DNA of 64,000 bases from Pseudomonas sp. MYb327 (GTDB taxonomy: Bacteria > Pseudomonadota > Gammaproteobacteria > Pseudomonadales > Pseudomonadaceae), in assembly GCF_040438925.1 (NCBI RefSeq), contig NZ_CP159258.1, positions 1,564,001 through 1,628,000 of the forward strand, in the 5' to 3' direction. Numbering within the stretch: the first letter of the stretch is position 1; each line of letters begins with the position of its first letter. The notes under the pieces were generated by a model. That model was not told where the DNA came from, did not search any database, and saw only the letters and a list, made by a program, of their open reading frames with translations. Shown piece after piece: positions 1 through 8,959 of this stretch. The translations under genes and the position numbers were made by a program.

Positions 1-900
1 GCGTTTGGCGTCAAACGGGTGATCGCGGTCGCCGTCGACACGGTGGGTCGCCCCGTTGATGGGGCGCTGGTCGAAATCGAATGCGACACGGTGTTGCTGG
101 GGGTGGCCGCCATTCCCGCGATCGAACTGGTCGAGGCGGCAGGGTGCAACACGTCATTTCAGGCCGACCGTGGCGGCCACGTCAGCGACGCGGATCTGAC
201 GCAGCGCACGTCATTGCCATTCGTCCTGGTGGCCGGTGACTGCGCCGGTGTCTGGGCATCGAAAAGTCTCGACGACAATGTTGCTCGCTGTGAAGGGCGC
301 ATCGCCGCACAAACCGCGCTAGACGCATTGGGTGTCGATATTGCCCTGGATGACAGCGTGCCGACACCCGACGAACCTCCCATCGATATCGCCGCCAATC
401 GCACGGCGTGGGTGCGTGGATCCACCCTGCATGCTCAAAACGAACCTTTCGTGTGCCTGTGCGAAGAGGTCACGGCCAGCGAAATCCTGGGGCAACAGCC
501 GCCGCGTTATCTCGACTGGACGCCCACCGATGCGGCGTTGAAAAACGGCCTGCAAAATGCCGCGCCCAACCCCGATGTCACCAAGCGCCTGACCCGGGCC
601 TGCATGGGACCTTGCCAGGGGCGGCGTTGCCGCGAACAGGTCGCGACCTTGCTTGGCATCGGCGCCGGCCTGAGTGTCGAGGCCATTGCGCTTGCTTCCT
701 ATCGTCCGCCGGTGCGCCCGCTGTCCCTGCAGCAGGCGGGACAGATCGAGGAAACGCCGCAGATGCGCAGCCGCTGGGATGCCTGGTTCGACATGCCGTC
801 GCAGTGGACGCCGTTCTGGCTGTGCTCCGGGCAGCAAACTGTCGCCACGCGCCCGCAAGACGCCGTCCGTCCCATCCACCCATCGCATAACGAGGGCTGA
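1..900 (+). CDS. FAD/NAD(P)-dependent oxidoreductase with C-terminal [2Fe-2S] domain (opine oxidase / HcnB-like), 5'-truncated
   Basis: The frame is open from base 1, so the N-terminus lies upstream of the window. What remains is the end of a Rossmann FAD/NAD(P) domain (an LVAGDCAGV segment, as in pyridine nucleotide-disulfide oxidoreductases) followed by a cysteine-rich Bfd-like domain with a CLC pair near base 460 and a CMGPC..C group near base 600. This arrangement is that of the A subunit of opine/hydroxyproline dehydrogenases and of HcnB. The next gene starts 4 bases downstream and is the matching DAO-type B subunit, so the two probably form a membrane-associated dehydrogenase of an amino acid or opine. 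The substrate cannot be read from the sequence. Confidence 0.85.
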   Translation, partial: AFGVKRVIAVAVDTVGRPVDGALVEIECDTVLLGVAAIPAIELVEAAGCNTSFQADRGGHVSDADLTQRTSLPFVLVAGDCAGVWASKSLDDNVARCEGRIAAQTALDALGVDIALDDSVPTPDEPPIDIAANRTAWVRGSTLHAQNEPFVCLCEEVTASEILGQQPPRYLDWTPTDAALKNGLQNAAPNPDVTKRLTRACMGPCQGRRCREQVATLLGIGAGLSVEAIALASYRPPVRPLSLQQAGQIEETPQMRSRWDAWFDMPSQWTPFWLCSGQQTVATRPQDAVRPIHPSHNEG

Positions 901-904
901 CACC

Positions 905-2074
905 ATGCACGCAGTCAAGAAGTCGTCCACCCATGCCTCTGTGGTAATCGTGGGTGGCGGTGTGACCGGATTGAGCGCGGCCTGGTGGCTGGCGCGCGAT
1001 GGCGTCGATGTGCTCGTGCTCGAAGCCGGCCTGATTGGCTGGGGCGCCTCGGGCCGCAACGGCGGCGGATGCTCGCATCACCACAGTCCGTTGTTTGTCG
1101 AAGAGCAGCGGCTGTGGCCGATGATGGACGAACTGCTCGGTTATCCGACCGAATATCGTCGGGACCGCATCAGTATCGACCTCACCGAACATCAGGTTTC
1201 GCTGGATAAAAAAGTCGTGGCTGAATGCGCGCACTACGGCTTGCGCGTCGACCTGCTGGACCCGCAAGAGGTGCGTGAACGGGTGCCGTTTGCCGGCGAA
1301 AACGTGCTGGCCGGCTTCTACTACCACTTCGGCGGCCACGCCAATCCGCATCGCACATTGCAAGCGTATGCCTGGGCGCTGAAGAATCTTGGCGGACGCA
1401 TTTTCGAGCACTCGCCTGTGGTTGGCATCGAACGACAAGGCGAACGCGTGACGAGCGTGCGCACCGCTCAAGGCCTGATCAGCTGCGACCATTTGGTGAT
1501 TGCCGCAGGTCCGCATACCGGTGAACTGGCGGCGCAACTGGGCGTGGAAATCCCACTTGTCACCGCGCGGGCCGAAATGATCGTCACCGAGCCACTGCCT
1601 TTGCTCGAAGTCGGCGGGGTGGATGGCAACGGTTTGTATGGCCGGCAAACCCTGCGCGGCAATCTGGCCTATGGCGGCGGTCCGCACGAATGGGTTGAAC
1701 TCGCAGACCTGCGCGGAACACGTGCGCAGTCGACGCCATTGCAATGCAACATCGCCAAACGACTCGCCGAGCTGTTCCCCAAGGTTGCGCACAAACGGGT
1801 GATTCGCAGTTGGGCCGGGTTCATCGAAAACACGCCCGACGGTCGGCCCGTCATTGATCGACCGGCCACGCTGGATAACGTTACCGTCGCAACGATGTCC
1901 GGTGTCGGCTTCGGGCTGTCGCCGGCCAGCGGTCATGCGATTCGCGATCTTGTCGTCGATGGGACGTGCAGTTTCGCTGACTTGTCGACGTTTTCGCTGA
2001 CTCGTTTCGCCGCCCTTGAGCAGGATTGGCAAGCCATCCAGGGATGGCTGCCGTTGCCTGCTTCGGGGGTGTAG
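905..2074 (+). CDS. FAD-dependent oxidoreductase, DAO family (opine oxidase B / HcnC-like subunit)
   Basis: A 389-residue DAO-family flavoprotein. The N-terminus has the ADP-binding motif VVIVGGGVTGLSAAWWLA, then GASGRNGG, typical of the sarcosine/D-amino-acid/glycine oxidase fold; a C-terminal GVGFGLSPASG segment fits the second FAD contact. The ATG at 905 follows the previous stop by 4 bases and has GAGG about 12 bases upstream, so it is translationally coupled to the [2Fe-2S] partner. The pair, followed by a polar amino-acid binding protein, suggests oxidation of an imported amino acid, opine or related amine. Substrate unknown. Confidence 0.88.
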   Translation: MHAVKKSSTHASVVIVGGGVTGLSAAWWLARDGVDVLVLEAGLIGWGASGRNGGGCSHHHSPLFVEEQRLWPMMDELLGYPTEYRRDRISIDLTEHQVSLDKKVVAECAHYGLRVDLLDPQEVRERVPFAGENVLAGFYYHFGGHANPHRTLQAYAWALKNLGGRIFEHSPVVGIERQGERVTSVRTAQGLISCDHLVIAAGPHTGELAAQLGVEIPLVTARAEMIVTEPLPLLEVGGVDGNGLYGRQTLRGNLAYGGGPHEWVELADLRGTRAQSTPLQCNIAKRLAELFPKVAHKRVIRSWAGFIENTPDGRPVIDRPATLDNVTVATMSGVGFGLSPASGHAIRDLVVDGTCSFADLSTFSLTRFAALEQDWQAIQGWLPLPASGV

Positions 2075-2135
2075 AAAGTCGCAATTGAATCGTTTTATTT
2101 GCACCATCCAGATGACAACAAGAAGAGGATCGACC

Positions 2136-2933
2136 ATGAAACGAATACTCCGCAATCTGGCTGTGCTGGCCTCTGTCGGCCTCACGTTGTGTTCCTTTAC
2201 CGCTTCCGCCAGCGCACCCCAGGACACGCTGCGTTTTGGTGTCGCCGCCGAGCCGTATCCGCCGTTTCTGGTCAAAACACCCAACGGGAAATTCACCGGT
2301 TTCGAGCCCGACCTGATCTGGGCGCTCTGCGAGGAAATGAAAGCCAGGTGCGAGATCAAGGAAGTGGCATGGGACGGGATTATTCCGGCGCTGATCGCCA
2401 ACAAGTTCGATGTGCTTTTCAACTCGATGGGGATCAGTCCGGAGCGGCAGAAGGTGATCGCCTTCTCGCGCCCTTACTATGAAACCACGGGTATTTTCGT
2501 CGCGCCGAAAGAGGCCAACCTGACGCTGACCCCCGAAGGTCTGGCCGGTAAATCCATTGGCGTGCAGGGCTCGACCACCAACGCCGAGTTTATCCGCACG
2601 GCTTACGGCAACACGTCGAACATCCGTATCTACACCACCCAGGACGACTGCAATGCCGACTTGTTGGCCGGTCGTATCGACGTCATGTTCCTCGACAAGC
2701 TCGGCGATATTGCTTTCCTGAGCTCCGAGGACGGGGCGAACTACGAGGAAAAAGGCACCGGCAGCGTCAAAATGGACCCGTTGCAATACGGGCTGGGTGT
2801 CGGCGCGGGCTTGCGCAAGGACGACATCGCACTCAAGACCCGGATCGACCAGGCGCTCACGCAATTGCATGCGTCGGGTAAGTACACGCAAATCTCACAG
2901 AAGTATTTTCCGGTGGATCTCTGGCCGCAGTGA
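2136..2933 (+). CDS. ABC transporter periplasmic substrate-binding protein, polar amino-acid/opine type (SBP_bac_3)
   Basis: 265 residues beginning with a Sec signal peptide (MKRILRNLAVLASVGL..., cleavage near ASASA). The mature part starts with LRFGVAAEPYPPF and has FEPDLIWALCEEM and GVQGSTT, typical of lysine/arginine/ornithine or octopine/nopaline binding proteins. The start at 2136 follows an AGAAGAGGA ribosome site; an upstream in-frame extension is not supported. It lies 61 bases after the dehydrogenase pair and probably supplies it with substrate. No permease or ATPase follows, so it must use transporter subunits encoded elsewhere or upstream of the window. Confidence 0.88.
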   Translation: MKRILRNLAVLASVGLTLCSFTASASAPQDTLRFGVAAEPYPPFLVKTPNGKFTGFEPDLIWALCEEMKARCEIKEVAWDGIIPALIANKFDVLFNSMGISPERQKVIAFSRPYYETTGIFVAPKEANLTLTPEGLAGKSIGVQGSTTNAEFIRTAYGNTSNIRIYTTQDDCNADLLAGRIDVMFLDKLGDIAFLSSEDGANYEEKGTGSVKMDPLQYGLGVGAGLRKDDIALKTRIDQALTQLHASGKYTQISQKYFPVDLWPQ

Positions 2934-2962
2934 GCTGAATAGTCCCCGATACACAGGGGCTT

Positions 2963-2992
2963 TGTGGCGAGGGAGCAAGCTCCCTCGCCACA
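2963..2992. repeat. Short palindromic repeat (GAGGGAGC/GCTCCCTC type)
   Basis: A 14-base inverted repeat with a 2-base centre, TGTGGCGAGGGAGC against GCTCCCTCGCCACA, just after the stop of the binding protein. The same sequence recurs, partly degraded, at 41951-41976 and as an opposed pair at 57658-57765. It is the REP type common between genes in fluorescent pseudomonads and could also act as a transcription terminator. Confidence 0.75.
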
Positions 2993-3219
2993 GGGTTGTG
3001 GGTGATGTCGGGAGCAGGGCGTGTGTATCGCTGTGTATCCCAACCCCATGTACGCAGACTGGCTTACAAATGCCCTTGATCCGGATACATCCTGGATACA
3101 CCACTGCCGTCAAATAGCCCTGCCTTAGCGAGAAAGCAAACGCCCTCGCACCACGGCTTATCGCCCTCGTGGCAGTGACCCTAAGCGGCTCGGCCGCACA
3201 CAGTATCCGGAGAATCACC

Positions 3220-3681
3220 ATGTCCCGTATGTCGAACAAATCCCGTATTGGCCTGATCGCTGTTGCACTGGCCGGCAGCATGAACCTCGCTTCTTCCGCC
3301 TTCGCCGCCGAAGCATTGCCACAAGGCTACCAACTCGCAGCGGCGGAAAAGACCAGTGAAGGCAAGTGTGGCGAAGGCAAGTGCGGGGCCGGCGAAACCG
3401 GCGCCAAAGTGACTAAGGCCAGCGAGGGCAAATGTGGTGAAGGCAAGTGTGGCGATGATTCGTTCGCGCGTACCGACACCGACCACGACGGCCGCGTTTC
3501 GCTCAAAGAACTGCTGACCGTCGCTCCGCAGGGTGGTGAAGAATTCAAGGCGATGGACACCAACAACGATGGTTTCCTCTCCGAAGGCGAGGTCTACAAG
3601 TTCCGCACCAATCAGTACACTTCCAACGGCAAGAAAGTGCCAACCGAGCTGTTCACCAAAATGAGCAAAGCCCAGAGCTGA
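3220..3681 (+). CDS. Secreted EF-hand protein with four EGKCG motifs (HvfA-like RiPP metallophore candidate)
   Basis: 153 residues with a Sec signal peptide (cleavage near SSAFA). The mature N-terminal region carries two EGKCGEGKCG blocks (DNA about 3358-3387 and 3424-3453), that is four EGKCG pentapeptides, separated by a Gly/Thr/Lys linker. The rest holds two canonical EF-hand loops, DTDHDGRVSLKE and DTNNDGFLSEGE. EGKCG repeats are the signature of HvfA-type precursors, whose cysteines are modified by the MNIO enzyme HvfB with HvfC to bind copper (known for the family). No MNIO gene is beside it, and the EF-hand half is not part of the short HvfA proteins. It could instead be an unmodified metal-binding or calcium-sensing periplasmic protein. 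Confidence 0.8.
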   Translation: MSRMSNKSRIGLIAVALAGSMNLASSAFAAEALPQGYQLAAAEKTSEGKCGEGKCGAGETGAKVTKASEGKCGEGKCGDDSFARTDTDHDGRVSLKELLTVAPQGGEEFKAMDTNNDGFLSEGEVYKFRTNQYTSNGKKVPTELFTKMSKAQS

Positions 3682-3698
3682 TCACTCGGTGCAGCCGT

Positions 3699-3737
3699 AA
3701 AAAAACCTCCCCGGGTTCGCGCCCGGGGAGGTTTTTT
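3699..3737. terminator. Bidirectional rho-independent terminator
   Basis: A run of A then ACCTCCCCGGG, a 6-base loop, then CCCGGGGAGGT and a run of T. It lies between two convergent genes and can end transcription of both. Confidence 0.92.
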
Positions 3738-3757
3738 ATACGTGCTGAAGTGCCCGG

Positions 3758-4786
3758 TCAGTCAAAGGCGCTGCGGTAGGCAAAGAGGCCGGGCAAGCCG
3801 CCCGTCATCACGAACAGCAGATTGCTGCCCGCCGGGTAATCACCCCGGCGCACGGCGGCCAGCAGACCGGCGAAGGCTTTGCCACCGTAAACCGGATCGG
3901 TGAGCAAGCCTTCGTGGGATGCCAGCAAGCGCACGGCCCCCAGCATGTCATCGGTCGGCGCGCCATAAGCTTCGCCGCGCTGACTGCCATCGACGCTGAC
4001 CGCACTATCGGCCAGTGAAACGGAGGGGTCGAGCAGCTGCAATGCTTGCCGGGTCTTCTCCAGCGTCGTGGCCGTTGCCTGTTCTTCGGTTGCCAATACC
4101 GAGTAGCCGAAGATTTCCGTGGTTGACCGGGCCAGGGTCACGCCAGCCAACAATCCGGAATGGGTGCCGGCGCTGCCATTGGGGACGACGATGCGCTCGA
4201 ATTGAACACCCAGCGAATCGGCTTGGTGCAGGATCTCCGCCGCGCAAGCGGCATAACCCAGACTGCCGCGAGGACTGGACCCGCCCAACGGCATGACGAA
4301 GGGTTTTTTGCCTTGGCCCTTGAGCGTGTCGAGCAACTCGGCGGCGTAACTATCCGGTGTCACTCCACGGGCCAGTCGATGGACCTTCGCCCCAAACAGG
4401 CCATCGAGCAGCACGTTGCCGTTGTGGCAAAAGTCGTCGTCGCTGCGCACGGCGGATGGGGTCAGGATGAGTTCGCAGGCCAGACCGTGGCGCGCGGCGA
4501 CTGCGGCGGTCAGTCGGGCGTGATTGGATTGAAACCCGCCCCAGGTCACCAGTGTGTCCGCGCCTTCGGCCAGCGCCTCGCCGAGCAGGAACTCCAGTTT
4601 GCGCAGCTTGTTGCCGCCGCCGCCGAGCCCGGTCAGGTCATCGCGTTTCACGTAGAGGTTGCAGCCGTTGAATTCGGGTAGCTGGCTCAGTCGTGACAGT
4701 TGTTGGATCGGGGTCGGGCCTTCGAGCAGTGCCACTCGAGGGTAAGTCGCCAGTGCGACATCAAGGTGATTCAAATTGTGGGGCAT
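3758..4786 (-). CDS. D-cysteine desulfhydrase / ACC deaminase family PLP enzyme
   Basis: 342 residues of the PLP fold-type II family that includes D-cysteine desulfhydrase and 1-aminocyclopropane-1-carboxylate deaminase. Lys60 in GGGGNKLRKLEF is the Schiff-base lysine; TWGGFQSNHARL and PNGSAGTHSGLLAG are the substrate and phosphate-binding segments. D-cysteine desulfhydrase makes pyruvate, ammonia and sulfide from D-cysteine in the cytosol. The length and the segments fit DcyD better than true ACC deaminase, but the substrate is not proven. It is divergent from the MFS genes and ends on the shared terminator at 3699-3737. Confidence 0.82.
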   Translation of the reverse strand: MPHNLNHLDVALATYPRVALLEGPTPIQQLSRLSQLPEFNGCNLYVKRDDLTGLGGGGNKLRKLEFLLGEALAEGADTLVTWGGFQSNHARLTAAVAARHGLACELILTPSAVRSDDDFCHNGNVLLDGLFGAKVHRLARGVTPDSYAAELLDTLKGQGKKPFVMPLGGSSPRGSLGYAACAAEILHQADSLGVQFERIVVPNGSAGTHSGLLAGVTLARSTTEIFGYSVLATEEQATATTLEKTRQALQLLDPSVSLADSAVSVDGSQRGEAYGAPTDDMLGAVRLLASHEGLLTDPVYGGKAFAGLLAAVRRGDYPAGSNLLFVMTGGLPGLFAYRSAFD

Positions 4787-5020
4787 GAAGGTTCGCTCGT
4801 GGGAAGGAACGGAGTGAATCGAACAATGTAGAAAGCTCCTGCGTGAAGATATACCGCTCGTGTGGAATTACTGTTGATACGCCGTGTAATCAAATGCCCG
4901 ATAACTCCCTCGCCACTCATTGCTTATCTCAATTACAGATAAGTGCTGCCTGTTTAATTCGTTTATTGAGATATAGCCATCGCGCGTAGAGTCGGCCCAA
5001 CTGAAGTAATGGAAGGGCAG

Positions 5021-6259
5021 ATGATGAACAGCGTGAAGCCAACACATGCCGCAACGGCGCAACCACCAGCCAGCCCATGGCGAGGCACCGTAGCCGGATT
5101 TTCTGCCAGCCTGGTGGGCATCGGTCTGGCGCGATTTGCCTACACGCCACTCTTGCCGGCGATTGTCGGTGCCCATTGGTTTGATGCTTCCAAAGCGGCT
5201 TACCTCGGCGCGGCGAATCTTGCGGGATATCTGGCCGGGGCGCTTTTCGGGCGCTCGCTGGCGGCGAAAACCTCTACCCGATTCACTCTCCGGGCCATGA
5301 TGCTGCTGGCCAGCATTGCGTTTTTCGCCTGCGCCTATCCGGTTTCCTTTGCCTGGTTTTTTGCATGGCGCCTCCTGTCCGGTGTTGCCGGTGGCGCGCT
5401 GATGGTGTTGGCCGCACCCACGGTTTTGGCTCACGTCTCGCCATCCCGGCGCGGCTTGGCGGGCGGTGTGATTTTCATGGGGGTGGGCGTCGGGATTGCG
5501 GCCTCTGGGACCTTGGTGCCGCTGCTTCTGCAACAGGGCCTGGCGCAAACCTGGCTCGGCCTGGGGGGGATCGCATTGTTGCTGACCGTCGTTGCCTGGC
5601 ATGGATGGCCGACGCAAGAAGCGCCGGTCGCCAGCGTCGCGCATCACCGTCACCGCGCACCAAGCGGCGCGTTGAAAGCGTTGTACGTCGAATACGCACT
5701 CAACGCCGCTGGTTGGGTGCCACACATGATTTTCCTGGTGGATTTCGTCGCCCGTGGTCTCGGCCAGGGTCTGCAAACCGGAGCGCAGTATTGGGTGCTG
5801 TTCGGCATCGGCGCCACCGTGGGTCCGTTGTTGGCGGGCGTGTTAGCGGATCGGGTCGGATTCGGTCGAGCGTTGCGGGTGTCGTTCATCATTGAAGCGA
5901 TCAGCGTCGCGGTGCCGGCATTCGGACTCGGCAGCGTTTGGCTGATGGCATCCAGTGTGATCGTCGGTGCTTTTGTTACCGGTACGGTGCCGCTGGTGCT
6001 GGGCCGGGTTCACGAAATTCTCGCCAGGCATCCCGCTCAACAACCCGCTGCATGGCAAACCGCGACGGTGGGTTTTGCCTTGTTTCAAGCGGTCGCCGCC
6101 TATGGGCTGTCGTTCCTGTTTTCCTCCAGCGGCGGCAACTACAGCCTGCTGTTCCTCATTGGCACGTCGGCCATGTTGATGGCGTTTGTCATCGATGTGA
6201 TTGCGCTGGTGAGAAGTACCAGCCACCCAGTTTCGACAGGCGAGGATCTGATCAAGTGA
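5021..6259 (+). CDS. MFS transporter, YbfB/YjiJ family
   Basis: About 412 residues with 12 predicted membrane segments. The start of TM1, GTVAGFSASLVGIGLARFAYTPLLP in part, is characteristic of YbfB/YjiJ carriers (a GLARFAYTPLLP motif). Starts are possible at 5009, 5021 and 5024; GGAAGG at 5011-5016 favours 5021 or 5024. It overlaps the next MFS gene by 4 bases, so the two carriers are made from one transcript. Substrate not known; the divergent D-cysteine desulfhydrase-like gene may share the promoter region. Confidence 0.85.
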   Translation: MMNSVKPTHAATAQPPASPWRGTVAGFSASLVGIGLARFAYTPLLPAIVGAHWFDASKAAYLGAANLAGYLAGALFGRSLAAKTSTRFTLRAMMLLASIAFFACAYPVSFAWFFAWRLLSGVAGGALMVLAAPTVLAHVSPSRRGLAGGVIFMGVGVGIAASGTLVPLLLQQGLAQTWLGLGGIALLLTVVAWHGWPTQEAPVASVAHHRHRAPSGALKALYVEYALNAAGWVPHMIFLVDFVARGLGQGLQTGAQYWVLFGIGATVGPLLAGVLADRVGFGRALRVSFIIEAISVAVPAFGLGSVWLMASSVIVGAFVTGTVPLVLGRVHEILARHPAQQPAAWQTATVGFALFQAVAAYGLSFLFSSSGGNYSLLFLIGTSAMLMAFVIDVIALVRSTSHPVSTGEDLIK

Positions 6260-7491
6260 ATTACACCGAACGCAATCTTCCCTACTGGCGCCGCAACCTG
6301 GTTGTTTGTGTGTTCGGCTCCTTCACCACGCTGGTGAGCCTGAGCATGCTGTTGCCGTTCTTGCCGCTTTACGTGCAGCAACTGGGTGTGACCGCCCAGG
6401 ACGATGTGGTGCAGTGGTCGGCCGTAGCGTTTGGTGCGACGTTTTTCGGTACGGCGATTACAGCGCCGATCTGGGGGCGGCTCGCGGACCGATATGGTCG
6501 CAAACCAATGCTGATCAGGGCAGCGATTGGCATGGCCGTAGTGATGTCAATGATCGGGCTGGCGCGGGACGTGACCGATCTGGTGTTGTTGCGCCTGGTT
6601 GCCGGCCTCATCGGTGGTTACGCATCGGCGTCCATTGTAATGATCGGCTCCCAGGTGCCGCGCGAAAAGGCCGGTTGGGCGTTGGGTGTGCTTTCTACGG
6701 GAGCCCTTTCCGGCAACCTGATCGGGCCGCTGGTGGGCGGATTTTTGCCGCAGTTTGTCGGCATCCGTGGCACCTTTTTTGTCGGCGGCGCCATGATCGC
6801 GGTGGCGGCGCTCACAACCATCCTGCTCATTCGTGAAGACTTCAATCGCGAGTCGGACGGGGCACGACGCGGTACACAAACACCCTCCGAAGGCATCACT
6901 TCCCGATGGCCGATCATTGCCGCATTGCTGATGACAGCAATGATGGTGCTGTTGGCGAACATGTCGATCGAGCCGATCATCACGGTCTACATCGGTCACC
7001 TCGGCGTGGCGCTGGATGATCAGGCGCGGATTGCCGGTGTGGTGATGGCCTGTTCAGCGTTGGGCAGTATTTTGACCGCCGCCAGGTTGGGGGCGCTGGC
7101 GGATCGCATTGGCAGCTGGAATGTGATCATCGGCTGCCTGGTGTTAACGGCCATTGTCATGCTGCCCCAGGCGTACGTCACGCAATGGTGGCAACTGGCG
7201 GTGCTGCGCGGCGTCATGGGCATGACCATCGCCGGGCTGCTACCGGCAATCGCCAAGCTGATCCGGCATTCGGTCGAAGAGCACAACACCGGTAAAATCC
7301 TCGGCTACCTGCAATCGGCGCAGTTTTCAGGGCAGGTGATCGGGCCATTGATTGGTGGCCAGATTGGCGCGCATTTAGGCTTGCAACCGGTGTTCCTCGC
7401 GACTGGCGCGCTGTTGTTACTGTGTGCCGCAATCAATGGCTGGGTCAAAAGTCACGTTGATGCGGTGCCCGCTGTTACATCGCCACGGTAG
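6256..7491 (+). CDS. MFS transporter (drug/metabolite efflux type)
   Basis: 411 residues, starting with GTG at 6256 that overlaps the stop of the previous gene (GTGA). It has 12 membrane segments, the MFS motif A form GRLADRYGRKPM between TM2 and TM3 and a repeated ARLGALADRIG in the second half. A frame extending upstream exists but lies inside the previous gene. Its 3' end overlaps the convergent LysR gene by 17 bases. Two co-translated, unlike MFS proteins in a row is uncommon; they may act on the same or related compounds. Confidence 0.85.
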   Translation: MNYTERNLPYWRRNLVVCVFGSFTTLVSLSMLLPFLPLYVQQLGVTAQDDVVQWSAVAFGATFFGTAITAPIWGRLADRYGRKPMLIRAAIGMAVVMSMIGLARDVTDLVLLRLVAGLIGGYASASIVMIGSQVPREKAGWALGVLSTGALSGNLIGPLVGGFLPQFVGIRGTFFVGGAMIAVAALTTILLIREDFNRESDGARRGTQTPSEGITSRWPIIAALLMTAMMVLLANMSIEPIITVYIGHLGVALDDQARIAGVVMACSALGSILTAARLGALADRIGSWNVIIGCLVLTAIVMLPQAYVTQWWQLAVLRGVMGMTIAGLLPAIAKLIRHSVEEHNTGKILGYLQSAQFSGQVIGPLIGGQIGAHLGLQPVFLATGALLLLCAAINGWVKSHVDAVPAVTSPR

Positions 7492-8383
7492 CGGCAGCCG
7501 GTACCGCGACTCCGTCCAGTCGTACGCTGTGGAGAAAAGTGGCCAGGGCGCTGGAAAAATAGCCATCGATACGACGGACGAACACGGTCTCCACCTCGGC
7601 CAGTTCTGTCGGTAGCTCATGCACCGCGACCATTCCTTCGCGGGCAGCATGGTCGACCACACCTTTGGGCAACAACGTGACGCCAACCCCGGCCGACACG
7701 CAGGCAATGATGGCTTCGATGGAACCGAACTCAAGCGGCTCGGGGGCCACGACACCCAGGCTGACCAAAAGGGTATCCAGGCGCTGGCGATAGGAGCAAC
7801 CGATGCGAAAAACCACGGTCTTCAGATTGTCGACACCCGCGATATCTTCGAGGCTGCGCAGGGCAGGGGAGGTGACGAGCACCAGCTCTTCGCGAAACGC
7901 GACTTCGCTATGCAAGTCGGGATGGTTGACCGGGCCCGCGACGAACGCGCCCTCCAGTTTACAGTCGATGACACCCTGGATCAGGCTGCACGTTGTACCC
8001 GTGCGAACCACCGGGCGAACTTCAGGGTAAGTCTTGGCAAATTGTGCGATCAGCAGCGGCAGGCGCAGGGCCAGCGTGGTCTCCAGCGTGCCGATTTCCA
8101 GCACACCTTTTGGGTGGCCGTCATCGCGCGCAGCGACCGAAGCATCCTTGAGCAATTTCGAAAGTCGTGCCGCGAACGGCAGGATGCGCCGACCCGCCGG
8201 CGTTACCTGCACACCCTTGGCGCTGCGTTGAAAAAGCGCCACCCCGAGCTCGTCTTCCAATGCGCGAATCCTTGCCGAAACGTTCGACTGCACGGTGTTC
8301 AGCTCGTTGGCGGCCTTGTTCATGCTGCCATGGCGCGCCACCGCGTCCACCACCTTCAGATCCGTTACGTCCACCGAATTCAC
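7475..8383 (-). CDS. LysR-family regulator, proposed regulator of the nitronate locus (copy 1)
   Basis: 302 residues: winged helix-turn-helix (residues about 5-65, recognition helix around NTVQSNVSARIR) and a LysR substrate-binding domain. It is divergent from the DUF485/ActP/b561/NMO operon, with a 260-base shared promoter region that contains a perfect palindrome at 8513-8533. It is clearly related to the second LysR protein at 12287-13177: both share NTVQSNV in the recognition helix and GC(S/F)YR in the effector domain. Effector unknown; a nitronate or nitro acid is the inference from context. Confidence 0.9.
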   Translation of the reverse strand: MNSVDVTDLKVVDAVARHGSMNKAANELNTVQSNVSARIRALEDELGVALFQRSAKGVQVTPAGRRILPFAARLSKLLKDASVAARDDGHPKGVLEIGTLETTLALRLPLLIAQFAKTYPEVRPVVRTGTTCSLIQGVIDCKLEGAFVAGPVNHPDLHSEVAFREELVLVTSPALRSLEDIAGVDNLKTVVFRIGCSYRQRLDTLLVSLGVVAPEPLEFGSIEAIIACVSAGVGVTLLPKGVVDHAAREGMVAVHELPTELAEVETVFVRRIDGYFSSALATFLHSVRLDGVAVPAAATVAM

Positions 8384-8503
8384 CTATCTCAAATAGTAAT
8401 AACTGACTCAAAAATTTAGCGCTGATGAGATGAGTGTCGACGCTATTGGGAGCGAGTACAAGGCGGAATCGAGGTATTGAAGGTTCACCAAAAACGATCA
8501 AGT

Positions 8504-8531
8504 GAATCACAAATGATCATTTTACATGATC
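8504..8531 (+). promoter_or_regulatory. Conserved 28-bp operator-like element, copy 1
   Basis: Lies between the divergent LysR gene and the symporter operon, ending 113 bases before the GTG at 8645. The sequence contains a perfect inverted repeat at 8513-8533, ATGATCAT-TTTAC-ATGATCAT. The 28 bases match the element at 14633-14660 at 26 positions. The symmetry and place suit a LysR-type binding site. Confidence 0.65.
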
Positions 8532-8644
8532 ATGTGCCAGGCATAGGTTGAAGGGGCACAGATACCGCAGCCAGTGGCGGATCGAGTCTTCGAATCTGAG
8601 GCTGTGGAACAACAATAACGTAACCACTGCTACACGGAGTCAAC

Positions 8645-8959
8645 GTGAACCATGCAACTGAATCGTCCAGAATTCGGAACCACCCCCGTTATAAGGATTT
8701 GGTCTCAAGGCAGCGAAGATTCGTCGCCAGCCTGACCGCCGCCACCCTTGTCCCGTATTTCGCGTTCATCCTCATCGCTGCCTTTCACCCTCAGCTTCTG
8801 GCGACGAAGCTTTCCGCAAACAGCATCATCAACATCGGTTGGCCGCTGGGTCTGGTGTTCATTATCGGGGCCTGGTTGTTCACCGGGCTTTACATCCTTC
8901 GTGCCAACGGTGAGTTCGATGAGCTGACCGCAGAAATCCGCGCGGGGGCCATCGTATGA
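8645..8959 (+). CDS. DUF485 small membrane protein (YjcH-like)
   Basis: 104 residues with two membrane segments (about 32-52 and 62-82), the DUF485 family that accompanies ActP-type symporters. The GTG at 8645 has CGGAG six bases upstream. It overlaps the symporter gene by 4 bases (ATGA), as yjcH does with actP. In this family the protein is an accessory subunit of the sodium:solute symporter in the inner membrane. Confidence 0.9.
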   Translation: MNHATESSRIRNHPRYKDLVSRQRRFVASLTAATLVPYFAFILIAAFHPQLLATKLSANSIINIGWPLGLVFIIGAWLFTGLYILRANGEFDELTAEIRAGAIV

